A stretch of DNA of 64,000 bases from Palsa-504 sp963844625 (GTDB lineage: Bacteria > Actinomycetota > Actinomycetes > Streptosporangiales > Streptosporangiaceae), in assembly GCA_963844625.1 (NCBI GenBank), contig CAWJPF010000019.1, positions 224,290 through 288,289 of the forward strand, read 5' to 3'. Position 1 is the stretch's first letter, and each line of letters opens with the position of its first letter. Positions 1 to 8,981 of the stretch are shown here, one piece after another. Made by a program: the position numbers and the translations under genes. The notes beneath the pieces were generated by a model. The model saw only the letters and a program-made list of their open reading frames with translations. It was not told the DNA's origin and made no database searches.

Positions 1-7
1 CCAGGCG

Positions 8-967
8 ATGACGAAGCTGACCCCGCCCGCGCCGGTCACGCTGGCCGAGTTCGACGAGATCTTCAACGCGGTCAAGAACTGGGGCCGCTGGGGACCCGAC
101 GACGAGCTCGGCACGCTGAATTACGTCACCCCGGACACCGTGCGGGCCGCGGCCGCCACCGTCAGGTCCGGACGGCGCGCGACGATGGCCATCGCGATGA
201 ACACCTCGGCCGGGCCGGACAACCCGAGCCCGGTCACCCATCACGTCGTCCAGGGCCATGACATCGACATCGGCTCCGGCGGGGTCACCTTTGCCACGGA
301 TTACGTGGGCCTGGCCTTCCACGGCGACTGCCACACCCACATGGACGCGCTCTGCCACATCGCCTACCGGGGCCGCGTCTACAACGGCCGGCCTGCCCAG
401 CAGGTGGTGACCTCCAAAGGCGCCACCGCGCTCGACGTGACGGCCTACCGCGAAGGGCTCGTCGGCCGCGGCGTGCTGCTGGACGTGCCACGGTTCCGCG
501 GCGTCCGGTGGCTGGCACCGGGTGAGGCCGTGACCAGGGCCGAGCTCGAGGCGGTCGAGGAGGCCCAAGGGGTCCACCTCGGTGAGGGGGACATTCTCGT
601 CTTCCGCACCGGGCATCACCGGCGCCGCCTCGAGCTGGGCGCGTGGAGCAACGACTACCCGCCGGACGGCCAGGGCAAGGCGGGCCTGCACGTGGACACG
701 ATCCCCTGGATGCACGAGCGGCGGATCGCCGCGTTCCTGCCGGACGGCGACGGGGAGACGGTCCCGAGCAACGTCGAGGGCGTCCTGTACCCGATACACC
801 CGCTGCAGGTCACCGCCATGGGCATGCTCGCCGCCGACAGCCTGCAGCTCGAGGACCTGGCCACCGCGTGCGAGCAGGAGGGGCGCTTTGAGTTCATGGT
901 CGTCGGCTTGCCGCTCCGGCTGCCCGGCGGCACCGGGTCGCCGTGGAACCCGATCGCGATCTTCTGA
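8..967 (+). CDS. Cyclase family protein (kynurenine formamidase-like metal hydrolase)
   Basis: The 319-residue product fits the cyclase family (PF04199), metal-dependent hydrolases that open or close amide or ester bonds. The signature is at residues 105-117, HGDCHTHMDALCH. His109, His111, Asp113 and His117 correspond to the metal-binding His/Asp set of the family. The length matches the longer bacterial branch whose motif reads HTHxDALCH, not the 210-residue kynurenine formamidases. No signal peptide is visible, so it should act in the cytoplasm. It is the first of four plus-strand genes (SDR, PLP enzyme, permease) with short gaps, which suggests a shared catabolic pathway. The substrate cannot be named. 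The ATG lies 7 bases from the window edge, so its promoter and ribosome site are not visible. Confidence 0.85.
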   Translation: MTKLTPPAPVTLAEFDEIFNAVKNWGRWGPDDELGTLNYVTPDTVRAAAATVRSGRRATMAIAMNTSAGPDNPSPVTHHVVQGHDIDIGSGGVTFATDYVGLAFHGDCHTHMDALCHIAYRGRVYNGRPAQQVVTSKGATALDVTAYREGLVGRGVLLDVPRFRGVRWLAPGEAVTRAELEAVEEAQGVHLGEGDILVFRTGHHRRRLELGAWSNDYPPDGQGKAGLHVDTIPWMHERRIAAFLPDGDGETVPSNVEGVLYPIHPLQVTAMGMLAADSLQLEDLATACEQEGRFEFMVVGLPLRLPGGTGSPWNPIAIF

Positions 968-1035
968 CGGACACCGCGGCCGGGCCAGGTCCGCACCGCG
1001 TGATGACGGGGGAAAACCCCAGGGAGGAACGAGCC

Positions 1036-1803
1036 ATGGAGCGGCGGTTTGAGGGCAAGGTCGCGCTGGTCACCGGGGCGACGACAGGCATCGGCCAGGC
1101 GACCGCGGTGCGCCTGGCCGCAGAGGGCGCGGTCGTGGCCGTGAACCAGCTGCCGGAGCAGGAAAGCGCCGGGACACTGCGGCAGATCGGCGAGGCCGGC
1201 GGCCAGGGCTTCCCGGTAATCGCTGACATGCGGGATCCGGAGCAGGTCATCGCCATGGTGCACAGCGTGGCGGACCGCGGCGGGCGACTCGACTGCGTGG
1301 TGTCGAACGCGGCGATCAACCCGTTCATGGCGTGGGACGAGACGACCGTCGAGGACTTCAATAACCTGTTCGAGACGAACGTCCGGGGAACCTGGATGGT
1401 CTGCACCGAAGGCGCCAAGCAGATGATCCGGGAGGGGCACGGCGGCGCGATCTGCTGCGTGAGCTCGATCTCGGCGCACGTAGGCGCCCCGGGCCAGACC
1501 GCGTACTGCGGCACCAAGGGCGCGATCAGCATGCTGGCCAAGGCACTGGGCTGCGACCTGGGCGCACACGGCATCCGGGTGAACGCGGTCGAGCCGGGCT
1601 GGGTGATGACCAACATGAGCGCGCCGCTGATGGCGGACCCGGCCGCGCTGAAGTACTACAACGATCGGGTGGCACTGCACCGGGGAGCGCAGCCCGCCGA
1701 ACTCGCGGCCACGATCGCGTACCTGCTCTCGTCCGACGCCAGCTACGTGACGGCCGCGACGCTGCTGGTGGACGGCGGCTTCATCGTCAATGCCGAGCTG
1801 TGA
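1036..1803 (+). CDS. SDR-family NAD(P)-dependent oxidoreductase
   Basis: A classical short-chain dehydrogenase of 255 residues. The cofactor motif TGATTGIG is at residues 13-20, a central SNAA motif follows, and the catalytic set is Ser at about 143-146, Tyr157 and Lys161 (YCGTK). The C-terminal VDGG motif typical of the family is present. I chose the ATG at 1036 because GGGAGGAAC lies just upstream; an in-frame start at 943 would overlap the cyclase gene and has no such site. It lies 68 bases after the cyclase and 16 bases before the PLP enzyme, so the three are probably co-transcribed. Its substrate is presumably a hydroxy or keto intermediate of the same pathway. Confidence 0.9.
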   Translation: MERRFEGKVALVTGATTGIGQATAVRLAAEGAVVAVNQLPEQESAGTLRQIGEAGGQGFPVIADMRDPEQVIAMVHSVADRGGRLDCVVSNAAINPFMAWDETTVEDFNNLFETNVRGTWMVCTEGAKQMIREGHGGAICCVSSISAHVGAPGQTAYCGTKGAISMLAKALGCDLGAHGIRVNAVEPGWVMTNMSAPLMADPAALKYYNDRVALHRGAQPAELAATIAYLLSSDASYVTAATLLVDGGFIVNAEL

Positions 1804-1819
1804 CGCTTAGGAGGAATGG

Positions 1820-2977
1820 ATGCCGGACCCGGCACGGATCTTGAATGAGGCCTACGACCATGTCAGGCACGAGTACGGCCGGGCCATCGGCCAGCGGCGC
1901 GAAGAGCTGGTCACTCCGGCCCTGGTGCTCGATATCGACGCGGCGCAACGCAACATCGACCACATGGCGAGCGAGCTGAAGCAGATGGGCGCGGCCACCA
2001 TCCGGCCGCACTACAAGACGCACAAGAGCCCGGACCTGGCCCGCCGCCAGCTGCAGGCCGGCGCCGGCGGGTTGTCCATGGCCACCGTGTGGGAGGCCGC
2101 GATCCTCGCCGCCGCCGGGATGGACGACCTGTTCGTGGTCAACACGGTGGCCCATCCGGCCAAGCTCCGGGTGCTGGCCGAACTGGCCCGGGATCACCGG
2201 GTACTGGTCGCGGTGGACGAGGCCGCGAACGCCGCGGCCCTGTCCGCGGCCGCCGTCACGGCGGGGTCGACGCTAGGGATCATGCTGGAAGTCGACACCG
2301 GCATGGACCGCTGCGGGGTGGACAACGCCGCGGACGGCCTGGCGGTGGCCCGGCGGGTGACGGAACTGCCGGGGCTGCGCTTCGAGGGCATCACCGGCTA
2401 CGAGGGTCACTGCACCATGACGCCGGACCACGACTTGCGGCACGAGCGCCAGCGCGAGGCGATGACGTTCTTCACCGGCGTCGCCGGACAACTGGAAGCG
2501 GACGGCATACCCTGCCCGATCCGGTCGGCCGGCGGGATCGCGACCTGGAACTGGACCGCGGCCTTCCCGGGCGTGACGGAGATCCAGGCTGGCACGTACG
2601 TGGTCATGGACAACTTCCACGCCCGGATGGCGCCTGGCTTCGAGCACTCGCTGACGATCCAGGCGACCGTTATCAGCAGGCAGAGCGGCAAGGTCATCGT
2701 GGACGCCGGCAACAAGTCGGTCGCCGCTCCCGCCGACGTGACGATAGCCGGGCACGACCACCAGGTGTTCCGGTTCGATGAGGAACACGGCATCTTCGAC
2801 GCGGCGGGAGGATCCTCGCTGCGGGTCGGTGATCCGGTGGCGCTCGTGCCCGGGTACTCACCGAGCACGGTGAACTGGTACGACGCGTACCACGTGGTCC
2901 AGGACGACATCGTCGTCGACATCTGGCCGATCATCCCGCGCGGTCCTGGCCATCACGGGATCCCATATCTGGCCTGA
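1820..2977 (+). CDS. PLP-dependent enzyme of the D-threonine aldolase / D-serine dehydratase family, metal motif altered
   Basis: The 385-residue product has the alanine-racemase-type N-terminal barrel with the PLP lysine in RPHYKTHK (Lys66) and the C-terminal domain of D-threonine aldolases and eukaryotic-type D-serine dehydratases. Known members carry a C-terminal P-N-H-x-C/D-x-T-x-N motif whose His and Cys or Asp bind Zn or Mn. Here residues 344-352 read PGYSPSTVN: the His is Tyr346 and the Cys/Asp is Pro348. The protein may therefore work without that metal or do another beta-elimination or aldol reaction. An AGGAGG-like site (taggaggaa) precedes the ATG. Its place between an SDR and an amino-acid permease suggests catabolism of an unusual D- or hydroxy-amino acid. 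Confidence 0.85.
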   Translation: MPDPARILNEAYDHVRHEYGRAIGQRREELVTPALVLDIDAAQRNIDHMASELKQMGAATIRPHYKTHKSPDLARRQLQAGAGGLSMATVWEAAILAAAGMDDLFVVNTVAHPAKLRVLAELARDHRVLVAVDEAANAAALSAAAVTAGSTLGIMLEVDTGMDRCGVDNAADGLAVARRVTELPGLRFEGITGYEGHCTMTPDHDLRHERQREAMTFFTGVAGQLEADGIPCPIRSAGGIATWNWTAAFPGVTEIQAGTYVVMDNFHARMAPGFEHSLTIQATVISRQSGKVIVDAGNKSVAAPADVTIAGHDHQVFRFDEEHGIFDAAGGSSLRVGDPVALVPGYSPSTVNWYDAYHVVQDDIVVDIWPIIPRGPGHHGIPYLA

Positions 2978-3050
2978 CGGCGAACGCCGAGCGGCAAACC
3001 CTGAGCGGGACAGACCCTTGCCAAGGGTTGCCAGCGAGGTCGATACTCCA

Positions 3051-3080
3051 GTGAACGGATGATCAATTCGTGAGCGGATG
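3051..3080. promoter_or_regulatory. Direct repeat upstream of the permease
   Basis: Two copies of GTGARCGGATG lie at 3051-3061 (GTGAACGGATG) and 3070-3080 (GTGAGCGGATG). Their 19-base period is close to two helical turns, so one dimer could contact both on one DNA face. They lie 54 bases before the permease ATG. The bound regulator is unknown. Confidence 0.45.
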
Positions 3081-3099
3081 CTCTGTGTGGTGATGTGAT

Positions 3100-3120
3100 C
3101 CTGTTACCGCAGGTAACAGG
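3100..3120. promoter_or_regulatory. Perfect palindrome at the permease ribosome site (operator or translational hairpin)
   Basis: CCTGTTACC-GCA-GGTAACAGG has perfect 9-base arms and a 3-base centre. It ends directly against the AAGGAG ribosome site at 3121-3126. As DNA it resembles an operator for a dimeric repressor (GntR sites often contain GTNAC). As RNA it would form a hairpin touching the ribosome site. Either way the permease appears separately controlled from the three genes before it. Confidence 0.6.
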
Positions 3121-3133
3121 AAGGAGACTCGCG

Positions 3134-4582
3134 ATGGCACTTAAGGCTGGTCAGTCGAGTACGGGCACCGTGAAGACCGACCTGCGGGAGAACGCGGTCA
3201 GCCTCCCCGGCATCCTGATGCAGGGGATCGCCACGATCGGGCCGTCGTTCGCGATCCTCGCGTCCTTCGTCTTCATCGTGGGATTCGCCGGGATCGTAAC
3301 GCCGTGGGCGTTCCTGTTCGGCGGCATCCTGCTTGGGCTGCAGGCCTTGTCGGCGGCGCAACTGGCGAAGGTGTTCCCGTCGGCGGGCGGCTGGTACACC
3401 TGGATAGCCCGGGCCTTCCATCCGCGCGCCGGGTTCTTCGCCGGGGTGCTGTTCTCGATCTGGCTCCCGCCGGTGGCCACGCTTACCATGTCGTACCTGG
3501 CCCAGACGGTGCTGCAGCCGTCGATCAAGGCCGAGTACGGGGTCAACATCACGTGGTGGATCTGGGTCATCGCCGGCGTGGCCCTGGTGATCTTCTTCGC
3601 CTACCAGGGCATCTCCATCTCGGAGAAGGCACTGATCATCACCGGGCTGATCGAGATCGTGATCATGGTGTCGCTGGCGTTCACCGGGCTCGCGTCGCCC
3701 GGTCCCGGCGGGTTCAGCTTCGGGCCGCTCAATCCCGGTAACTTCGGCCTGGCGGGCAACTTGTTCCTCGGCGTGGTGTTCTCGATCTTCGCCTTCAGCG
3801 GGTGGGAATCCACCGGGCCGCTGGCCGAGGAAAGCCGGAACCCCAAGCGCAACGTGCCCATCGGGCTGGTCGGCTCCGTCATCGTCCTCACGATTTACTT
3901 CGTGTTCGTGACCTGGGGTTACCTGGTCGGTATCGGCGTGAGCAAGGTGGGCAGCATTCCCACCGCGACCGCCTTCCCGGTCGCCACGATGGCCCAGCGG
4001 GTCTGGGGCGGCGCCTGGGTGCTGCTGCTCTTCGCGCTGCTGAACTCGGCGATCGCCCTGTCGATCGCGTGCTTCAACGGCGGGACGCGGACCTGGTACG
4101 CGATGGGCCGGTCCGGCGTCCTGCCGAAGATGGTCGGAAAGGTGAACCCGACGCGGAAGACCCCGGTCAACGCGATCACCCTGCAGGTCGGCGTGCAGGT
4201 CCTCGCGTTCGCCTGCGTGCTCATCTGGGGCGTCGAGAACGTGTTCTTCTCCTGGGCGAATGCGATCACGATCGGCCTGGTGTTCATGTACGTGCTGTGC
4301 AACATCGGGGTGGTCAAGTACTACCTCACCGAGGGCCGCGCCCAGTTCAACCCGGTCCTGCACATCGTCGTCCCCGTGGTCGCCTCGGCCGCGGGCATCG
4401 TGGTGGTGTGGAAGTCCTACTTCTCCCCGTTCACCAGCACCGGACCCGTGTTCTGGGGCCTGATGACGTTTATCGTCGTGCTCGCGCTCACCGTGGTCAT
4501 CCTGGTCTACCTCCGCGTCACGGGCCGGGAAGACTGGATGCGCCGGGCGCAGCTGGTGTTCGAGCAGTCGGGCGGTCATTAG
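3134..4582 (+). CDS. APC-superfamily amino acid permease
   Basis: A 482-residue integral membrane protein with about twelve hydrophobic segments. The early GIATIGPSFAI stretch and the later WESTGPLAEESRNPKRNVP block (helix 6-7 region of amino acid/polyamine/organocation carriers) place it in the APC superfamily. The start is the ATG at 3134 after AGGAAGGAG; a start 13 codons upstream would sit inside the palindrome. It ends the four-gene catabolic cluster and probably imports the amino acid or related nitrogen compound that the PLP enzyme, SDR and cyclase process. Substrate specificity cannot be read from the sequence. Confidence 0.88.
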   Translation: MALKAGQSSTGTVKTDLRENAVSLPGILMQGIATIGPSFAILASFVFIVGFAGIVTPWAFLFGGILLGLQALSAAQLAKVFPSAGGWYTWIARAFHPRAGFFAGVLFSIWLPPVATLTMSYLAQTVLQPSIKAEYGVNITWWIWVIAGVALVIFFAYQGISISEKALIITGLIEIVIMVSLAFTGLASPGPGGFSFGPLNPGNFGLAGNLFLGVVFSIFAFSGWESTGPLAEESRNPKRNVPIGLVGSVIVLTIYFVFVTWGYLVGIGVSKVGSIPTATAFPVATMAQRVWGGAWVLLLFALLNSAIALSIACFNGGTRTWYAMGRSGVLPKMVGKVNPTRKTPVNAITLQVGVQVLAFACVLIWGVENVFFSWANAITIGLVFMYVLCNIGVVKYYLTEGRAQFNPVLHIVVPVVASAAGIVVVWKSYFSPFTSTGPVFWGLMTFIVVLALTVVILVYLRVTGREDWMRRAQLVFEQSGGH

Positions 4583-4678
4583 CCACGAAGTGGGAGCCAG
4601 CCACAACGATGGAGCATCGCTGTGGTGCCGGGGAGCGCCGGGCCGGAGTCACGCTGAGCCGGCCGGGATGGGGTACCA

Positions 4679-4720
4679 ATGTCCGTTCGGAAGATAAAAG
4701 ATTTTTGGCCGAACGGACAT
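4679..4720. repeat. Dispersed inverted repeat, copy 1
   Basis: Arms ATGTCCGTTCGG (4679-4690) and CCGAACGGACAT (4709-4720) match perfectly over 12 bases and enclose 18 AT-rich bases containing TAAAAG and TTTTT. It lies between the convergent permease and NUDIX genes, so it could act as a two-way terminator. Related copies lie at 10722-10755 and 54837-54870 with the same core CCGTTCGG arms and 18-19-base AT-rich centres. Confidence 0.85.
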
Positions 4721-4722
4721 GG

Positions 4723-5340
4723 CTACCGCCAGGCGAAGACGGGCTGCTCGAAGTGGGCCACCCTGGTCGTGCGACTGTGCCGGGCCAGCTGGCAGAACTG
4801 GTAGATGACGGCGGCGGTCGGAGCGTAGACGAAACCGCGCAGCAGCGGCAGCCGCAGCACCGGCCGTTCGGATTCCGGGATGCGCAGCAGCTGCGGCGAC
4901 CGGTCAAGGTCGGCCAGCGGGATCACGTGTATCTGAGCGACCTCGGCGGCCGGGCCCGTCATCGTGGCGTCCGCCGGTCCGCCCCACACGACCACGGGGG
5001 TGATGAGGTAACCGGACCGCGTGCCGTAGTCGTCAAGGACGCCGAGGACATCGCTCGCCTGTACCGCGACGCCCGTTTCCTCGCGCAGCTCCCTTCTGGC
5101 CGTCCCCTCGGCGGACTCGCCGGGGTCACGGCTCCCGCCGGGGAGCGCCCACTGACCCGGATGGTTGCGCAGGCTGGCCGCCCGCCTGGTGATAACCAGG
5201 CAGGGCGCACCGTGGCGAACCACGACGCAGACCGCCACTGACGCGGCCCGCAGGCCAGGCCGGACGATCGGGACCCGCTGGAAGCCGGCGAGGCGCGCGG
5301 CGATGGCGGCCCGGTCGTCGGCCGGAGATCTCGGCTGCAT
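4723..5340 (-). CDS. NUDIX hydrolase (CoA pyrophosphatase-like)
   Basis: A 205-residue NUDIX protein. The full signature GX5EX7REUXEEXGU is at residues 69-91, with Glu84, Glu87 and Glu88 as likely metal ligands. The LRNHPGQWALPGG stretch just before it resembles the LRxHxGQxxFPGG of coenzyme A diphosphatases, so a nucleoside diphosphate linked to a bulky group is the likely substrate class; exact specificity is open. The gene converges on the permease and its stop lies 3 bases from the inverted repeat at 4679-4720. Confidence 0.85.
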   Translation of the reverse strand: MQPRSPADDRAAIAARLAGFQRVPIVRPGLRAASVAVCVVVRHGAPCLVITRRAASLRNHPGQWALPGGSRDPGESAEGTARRELREETGVAVQASDVLGVLDDYGTRSGYLITPVVVWGGPADATMTGPAAEVAQIHVIPLADLDRSPQLLRIPESERPVLRLPLLRGFVYAPTAAVIYQFCQLARHSRTTRVAHFEQPVFAWR

Positions 5341-5406
5341 GGGGCCTGCTCACCTCGCGGTGAAAGCGTACCGCGGGCGAGCGTCAGGCTGAGCGGCGCG
5401 GCCGGT

Positions 5407-5880
5407 TCAGTCGTGGGGCACCGCGCCGCCGACTGAGGGGGGGTCTTGCGGGGGGGCGGTCGTGCCCGGGCAGAGTACGACGAAAGACAAGCTGGCCCCG
5501 TTGAGCAGGAGCGTTCCGCCGCTGAGCGGGATGGACTGCGCGTGGCCGGCACCCATCAAGGTCGTGATCTCATCAGCGAGCTTGCCCAGGTCAGTCGAAG
5601 CCGGCAGCTCATAGCCAGCCGAGCCGGCCGACGGCCCGGTGACGGCCGGCAGGTAAATGGTCGGCACCGTAAGGTTGACGACTTTCGGCATGACCTCCGC
5701 AGCAGACAGAGTGAAGGCAGCGACGCTAGGGGCGGCCTTGGCTGACAGCAGCAGCAGGCCGGCCAGCGGAGCCTTGACCTCAAAACGCGCCGTCGGGCCC
5801 GTCAGGTGGCTGACGTCGGCCGGCTGGTCGAGCCACCACTTCGTCGGATCGTCCGCTATGCGAAGGTAGCTGCTGTTCAT
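5407..5880 (-). CDS. Conserved-looking protein of unknown function, downstream of the LAL regulator
   Basis: A 157-residue protein I do not recognise. The N-terminus (SYLRIADDPTKWWLDQP) is polar and aromatic, the middle is rich in Leu, Ala and Val without clear membrane segments, and the C-terminus is Pro-rich. AAGGAG is correctly placed before the ATG. It follows the LAL regulator on the same strand after 44 bases and may be co-transcribed. The GC-rich third positions support a real gene. Confidence 0.6.
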   Translation of the reverse strand: MNSSYLRIADDPTKWWLDQPADVSHLTGPTARFEVKAPLAGLLLLSAKAAPSVAAFTLSAAEVMPKVVNLTVPTIYLPAVTGPSAGSAGYELPASTDLGKLADEITTLMGAGHAQSIPLSGGTLLLNGASLSFVVLCPGTTAPPQDPPSVGGAVPHD

Positions 5881-5895
5881 GCGTGCTCCTTATGG

Positions 5896-5938
5896 GGTGG
5901 TCTCGATATCAGGTGGCCTCGATATCAGGTGGTCTCGG
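5896..5938. repeat. Tandem 16-base repeat spanning a stop codon
   Basis: The 16-base unit GGTGGYCTCGATATCA occurs at 5896-5911 and 5912-5927, and a third, partial unit starts at 5928. The third copy encodes the last residues of the LAL regulator; the second carries its stop codon. This looks like replication slippage that copied the gene end downstream without changing the protein. Confidence 0.75.
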
Positions 5939-8747
5939 GCGGGCGGCCGGATAGGCCCAGCCGCGCGCCTGCGGTGGCCGCCTCGGTACGGTTGCGCACG
6001 CCCAGTTTGTCGAGAATGCGGGAAACGTGCACGGCCACCGTACGCTCGCTGATGAACAGAGCGCGGGCGATCTGCCGGTTGCTGTCCCCCTGCACCAGGT
6101 GGGCAAGTACCTCTGCCTCCCGGTCGGTGAGGTCGAATCTAGCCTCAGCTTTCGCCGAGCGGGCAGGATCAGCGGCGGCCGGCGCCAGCCTGGCCCGGCG
6201 GGCCAGCTCTGCGGCCTGGCTGAGCAGCGGAGCAGCCTCGAGTTCCCGGGCCAGGTCCTGGCATGCGGCCAGGGCACGGATAGCTTGTTCGCGCCGGCCT
6301 GCCCTGACCGCGGCGCCCGCCTCACGCAGCCTCGCGTACGCCTCCCGGTACGGCCAGCCGGCCGTTCGCCAGGCCTGCGCCACCGAACGCCAGGTGGCGC
6401 GGGTATCGCCGCCGAGCTGGCGGGCAACTTCGGCGGCCACCACAGCGCCGAAGGCGGCCAGATCCGGCTGCCCGGCACCATGGTCGGCCACGATGAGCAT
6501 GGCCCTCTCGGTGAAGGTGGCCGCCAGCTGCTCCCATCCGTCCGGGATATCCCGTGGTCGCGCCGAGCCGGGCAGTACCGCAAGCTCGGCGGCCAGCCGC
6601 GCGCCGGCGGCCAGCAGCCTGATTTCTTCCTCGGCGAGGTCGGCGCCAGCCAGCGCGGCGAGCCCGTTGGCCACCTCGGCCGCCGCCTCGCCTAGGTCCC
6701 CGGCGTTCAGCGCCTGCTCCGCCAGGCAGGCGTGCAAGGGCCCGATGAGCCTGGGATCGTCCGGGGACTTCCGCAGCGTCGCTGCTAGTTCCGCGGCCCG
6801 GCCGGCCGCACCCCGGCCAACCGCCAGTTCCAGCTGCAGGAGCTGGAGGTAGCGGGTGAAATTCGTCGCCGATTCCGCCACCAGTTCGGCCAGCAACTGG
6901 TCGGCTTCAGCCCACCGGCCGCTAGCCACCAGCGCCGCCGCGGCATTGTTGCCGATCCCCGCGGTCATCGCGGGCGACGCGTTCATGGCCGCAGCCGCGT
7001 TCCGTCCGGCGTACGCGACCGTCACCGCTTCAGCGAAGCGGCCGGCGCGGTACAGCAGGTAGACATGATTCGCCGCGGCGCGAATGGTGTCCTCGACGCT
7101 GCCGGCCCGGCGCCCGAGCGTGAAGGCCGCCTGCAGGTCAGCCAGGGCGGAGTCCAGATCGCCGTGCTGCGCCTTGATGAGCCCCAGCGTGGCGAGGCCG
7201 TGCGCGTGCACGGTCTCGGCGCCGGTGTGCTGAGCGACCGCCACCGCTCGCGCCGCCAGCGGCAGGGCCGCTTCCGCCTCGCCGAGGAAGAGCCGGCGGG
7301 TGGCCAGCGCGGCCAGGACGCGGGCCTGAAGCTGAGACGGCGGCTGGTGCTCGAGGATAGCCATGGCCTGCTCGGTGGCTTCGGCCGCGGCCTTGGGATC
7401 GCCCATTTCCCACCGGTAACGCCCGAGCCGCTCGAGCCGCCTGGCCCGCTCCACGGGCGGACCGGCCGCCGGGTGGGCGAGCGCGTCCGTGACCCAGGCG
7501 ACAGCGTGCTCCGGGTCGCCTGCCCAGCTGGCCGCCCGGGCCGCCTCCTCCAGCAGGTCAGGCCCGGCCGCCGGGAGCCAGTTCGCCAGTTCGATGGCCA
7601 GGCCGTAGTTCTTGGCCGCCTCGGGGTAGGCGCGTACCGATACCGCGTTACGTGCGGCCACCACAGCGGCGTCGGCCGCGCGATCGGGGCAGCCGGCCAG
7701 TTGCCAGTGCCGGGCCAGCAAGCCGGGATCCGAACCGGGCCAGCCAGCGAGCACTCCCGCGAACCGCCGATGCAGGCGGCGCCGCTCGCCGGGGAGAAGC
7801 TGGGCGTAGATAACCTGGCGGATCAGCGCGTGGGTGAACGAGTACCCGTCGCCGGATGAGGCGAGCAGGCCTGAATCTACCGCCTCGCGCGCCGCGGCGA
7901 GCAGCCGCGCCTCGGACAACGTGACGGTGGCGGCGAGCAGTTCGTGGGACATGCCGCCATCGGCGACCGACACCTGGTCGATCACCGCGCGAGCCTGGGT
8001 CGTGACGCCGGCCGCCCTGGCCAGCACGGCGTCGGTGATGGAGGCGGGCATCACGCCAGCGCCGGCGCTGGCCAGTTCCCTGGCGTAGAGCGGGATTCCT
8101 TCCGCGGCGGAGATCACCGCGGTGCGGGCGTCCGTGCTGGCGCTGGCCGGCATGAGTTCCGCGACGACCTCGCCGATCTGGGCCGGCGTGAGAGGCGCCA
8201 GCCGCAGCCGCATTACCCTCGGGCGGCGTTCCAGTTCGGCGAGCCATCGCCGGGTGATGCTGCCGAGTTCGCCGTCACGCAGCGTCGCGACCACCATCAA
8301 CCGCTGCCCGCGCAGCCGGACGGCGAGGAAATCCAGCAGCTCACGGGAGGATTCATCGGCCCAGTGCAGGTCCTCGAGCACCAGCAGCAACGGTGCCTGG
8401 CTAGCCAGGTCGGTCAGTACCTCGAGCACGCGGACGAACAGGCGGTGCCGGCCGGCCAGCATGTCGCCTGAGTGGTCGCCGTCGAGCAGCCATCCGGCGT
8501 GATCACGCAGCGCGGCCACGAACGGCCCGTACGCCAGCGCCGCTCCCGCCAGCGGCGCGGACTCCCCGGCCAGCACCTGGGCGTCGGCAGCACCCGCACA
8601 AAGATCCTCGACGAGCCGGGTCTTGCCGATGCCGGCCTGGCCGGTGATCAGGAGAAGCTGCGAGTGACCAGTGCGCGCGCTGGCATAGGCAGCCGCCAGA
8701 GCATCCCGCTCGAAGGCACGCCCGACGATCGGCAGCGCAGGTGACAC
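5925..8747 (-). CDS. LAL-type (large ATP-binding) LuxR family transcriptional regulator
   Basis: The 940-residue product has the LAL layout. An N-terminal AAA-type ATPase carries Walker A GQAGIGKT (residues 36-43) and Walker B LLLVLEDLHWAD (about 120-131). A long helical, Ala/Leu-rich region resembling TPR repeats fills the middle. A LuxR helix-turn-helix (LTDREAEVLAHL...SERTVAVHVSRIL) lies near residues 880-935. LAL proteins are activators of secondary metabolism or sugar catabolism genes. The start is GTG at 8747. The gene next to it is the small unknown protein, so no target pathway is obvious. The gene appears intact, unlike the truncated relative at 13375-14436. Confidence 0.93.
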   Translation of the reverse strand: MSPALPIVGRAFERDALAAAYASARTGHSQLLLITGQAGIGKTRLVEDLCAGAADAQVLAGESAPLAGAALAYGPFVAALRDHAGWLLDGDHSGDMLAGRHRLFVRVLEVLTDLASQAPLLLVLEDLHWADESSRELLDFLAVRLRGQRLMVVATLRDGELGSITRRWLAELERRPRVMRLRLAPLTPAQIGEVVAELMPASASTDARTAVISAAEGIPLYARELASAGAGVMPASITDAVLARAAGVTTQARAVIDQVSVADGGMSHELLAATVTLSEARLLAAAREAVDSGLLASSGDGYSFTHALIRQVIYAQLLPGERRRLHRRFAGVLAGWPGSDPGLLARHWQLAGCPDRAADAAVVAARNAVSVRAYPEAAKNYGLAIELANWLPAAGPDLLEEAARAASWAGDPEHAVAWVTDALAHPAAGPPVERARRLERLGRYRWEMGDPKAAAEATEQAMAILEHQPPSQLQARVLAALATRRLFLGEAEAALPLAARAVAVAQHTGAETVHAHGLATLGLIKAQHGDLDSALADLQAAFTLGRRAGSVEDTIRAAANHVYLLYRAGRFAEAVTVAYAGRNAAAAMNASPAMTAGIGNNAAAALVASGRWAEADQLLAELVAESATNFTRYLQLLQLELAVGRGAAGRAAELAATLRKSPDDPRLIGPLHACLAEQALNAGDLGEAAAEVANGLAALAGADLAEEEIRLLAAGARLAAELAVLPGSARPRDIPDGWEQLAATFTERAMLIVADHGAGQPDLAAFGAVVAAEVARQLGGDTRATWRSVAQAWRTAGWPYREAYARLREAGAAVRAGRREQAIRALAACQDLARELEAAPLLSQAAELARRARLAPAAADPARSAKAEARFDLTDREAEVLAHLVQGDSNRQIARALFISERTVAVHVSRILDKLGVRNRTEAATAGARLGLSGRPPETT

Positions 8748-8981
8748 ATACGAAAGTGTCCTCGCCGCGGCGCACGCTGTCGATTCGTTGAGGCTGCGTA
8801 GTCAATTCCCGCAGGCATCAATACGTAGGACTGCCGATCCGCTGCCCCCTCCTGCGCGCGCACCCTGAGGTCAACGCCGCGACACGAACGGGATCACCTC
8901 GGCTCGCAGGCTCGGCGGAGCCCGATTAACCGATCGACGGGCTGGCCGCCCCGGCCGGCCCGGACCAGGCAGGAGAACACC

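Noticed and set aside
3104..4606. A 500-residue minus-strand frame
   Set aside because: Antisense of the permease gene; Asp/His/Arg/Pro-rich translation typical of GC-rich shadow frames.
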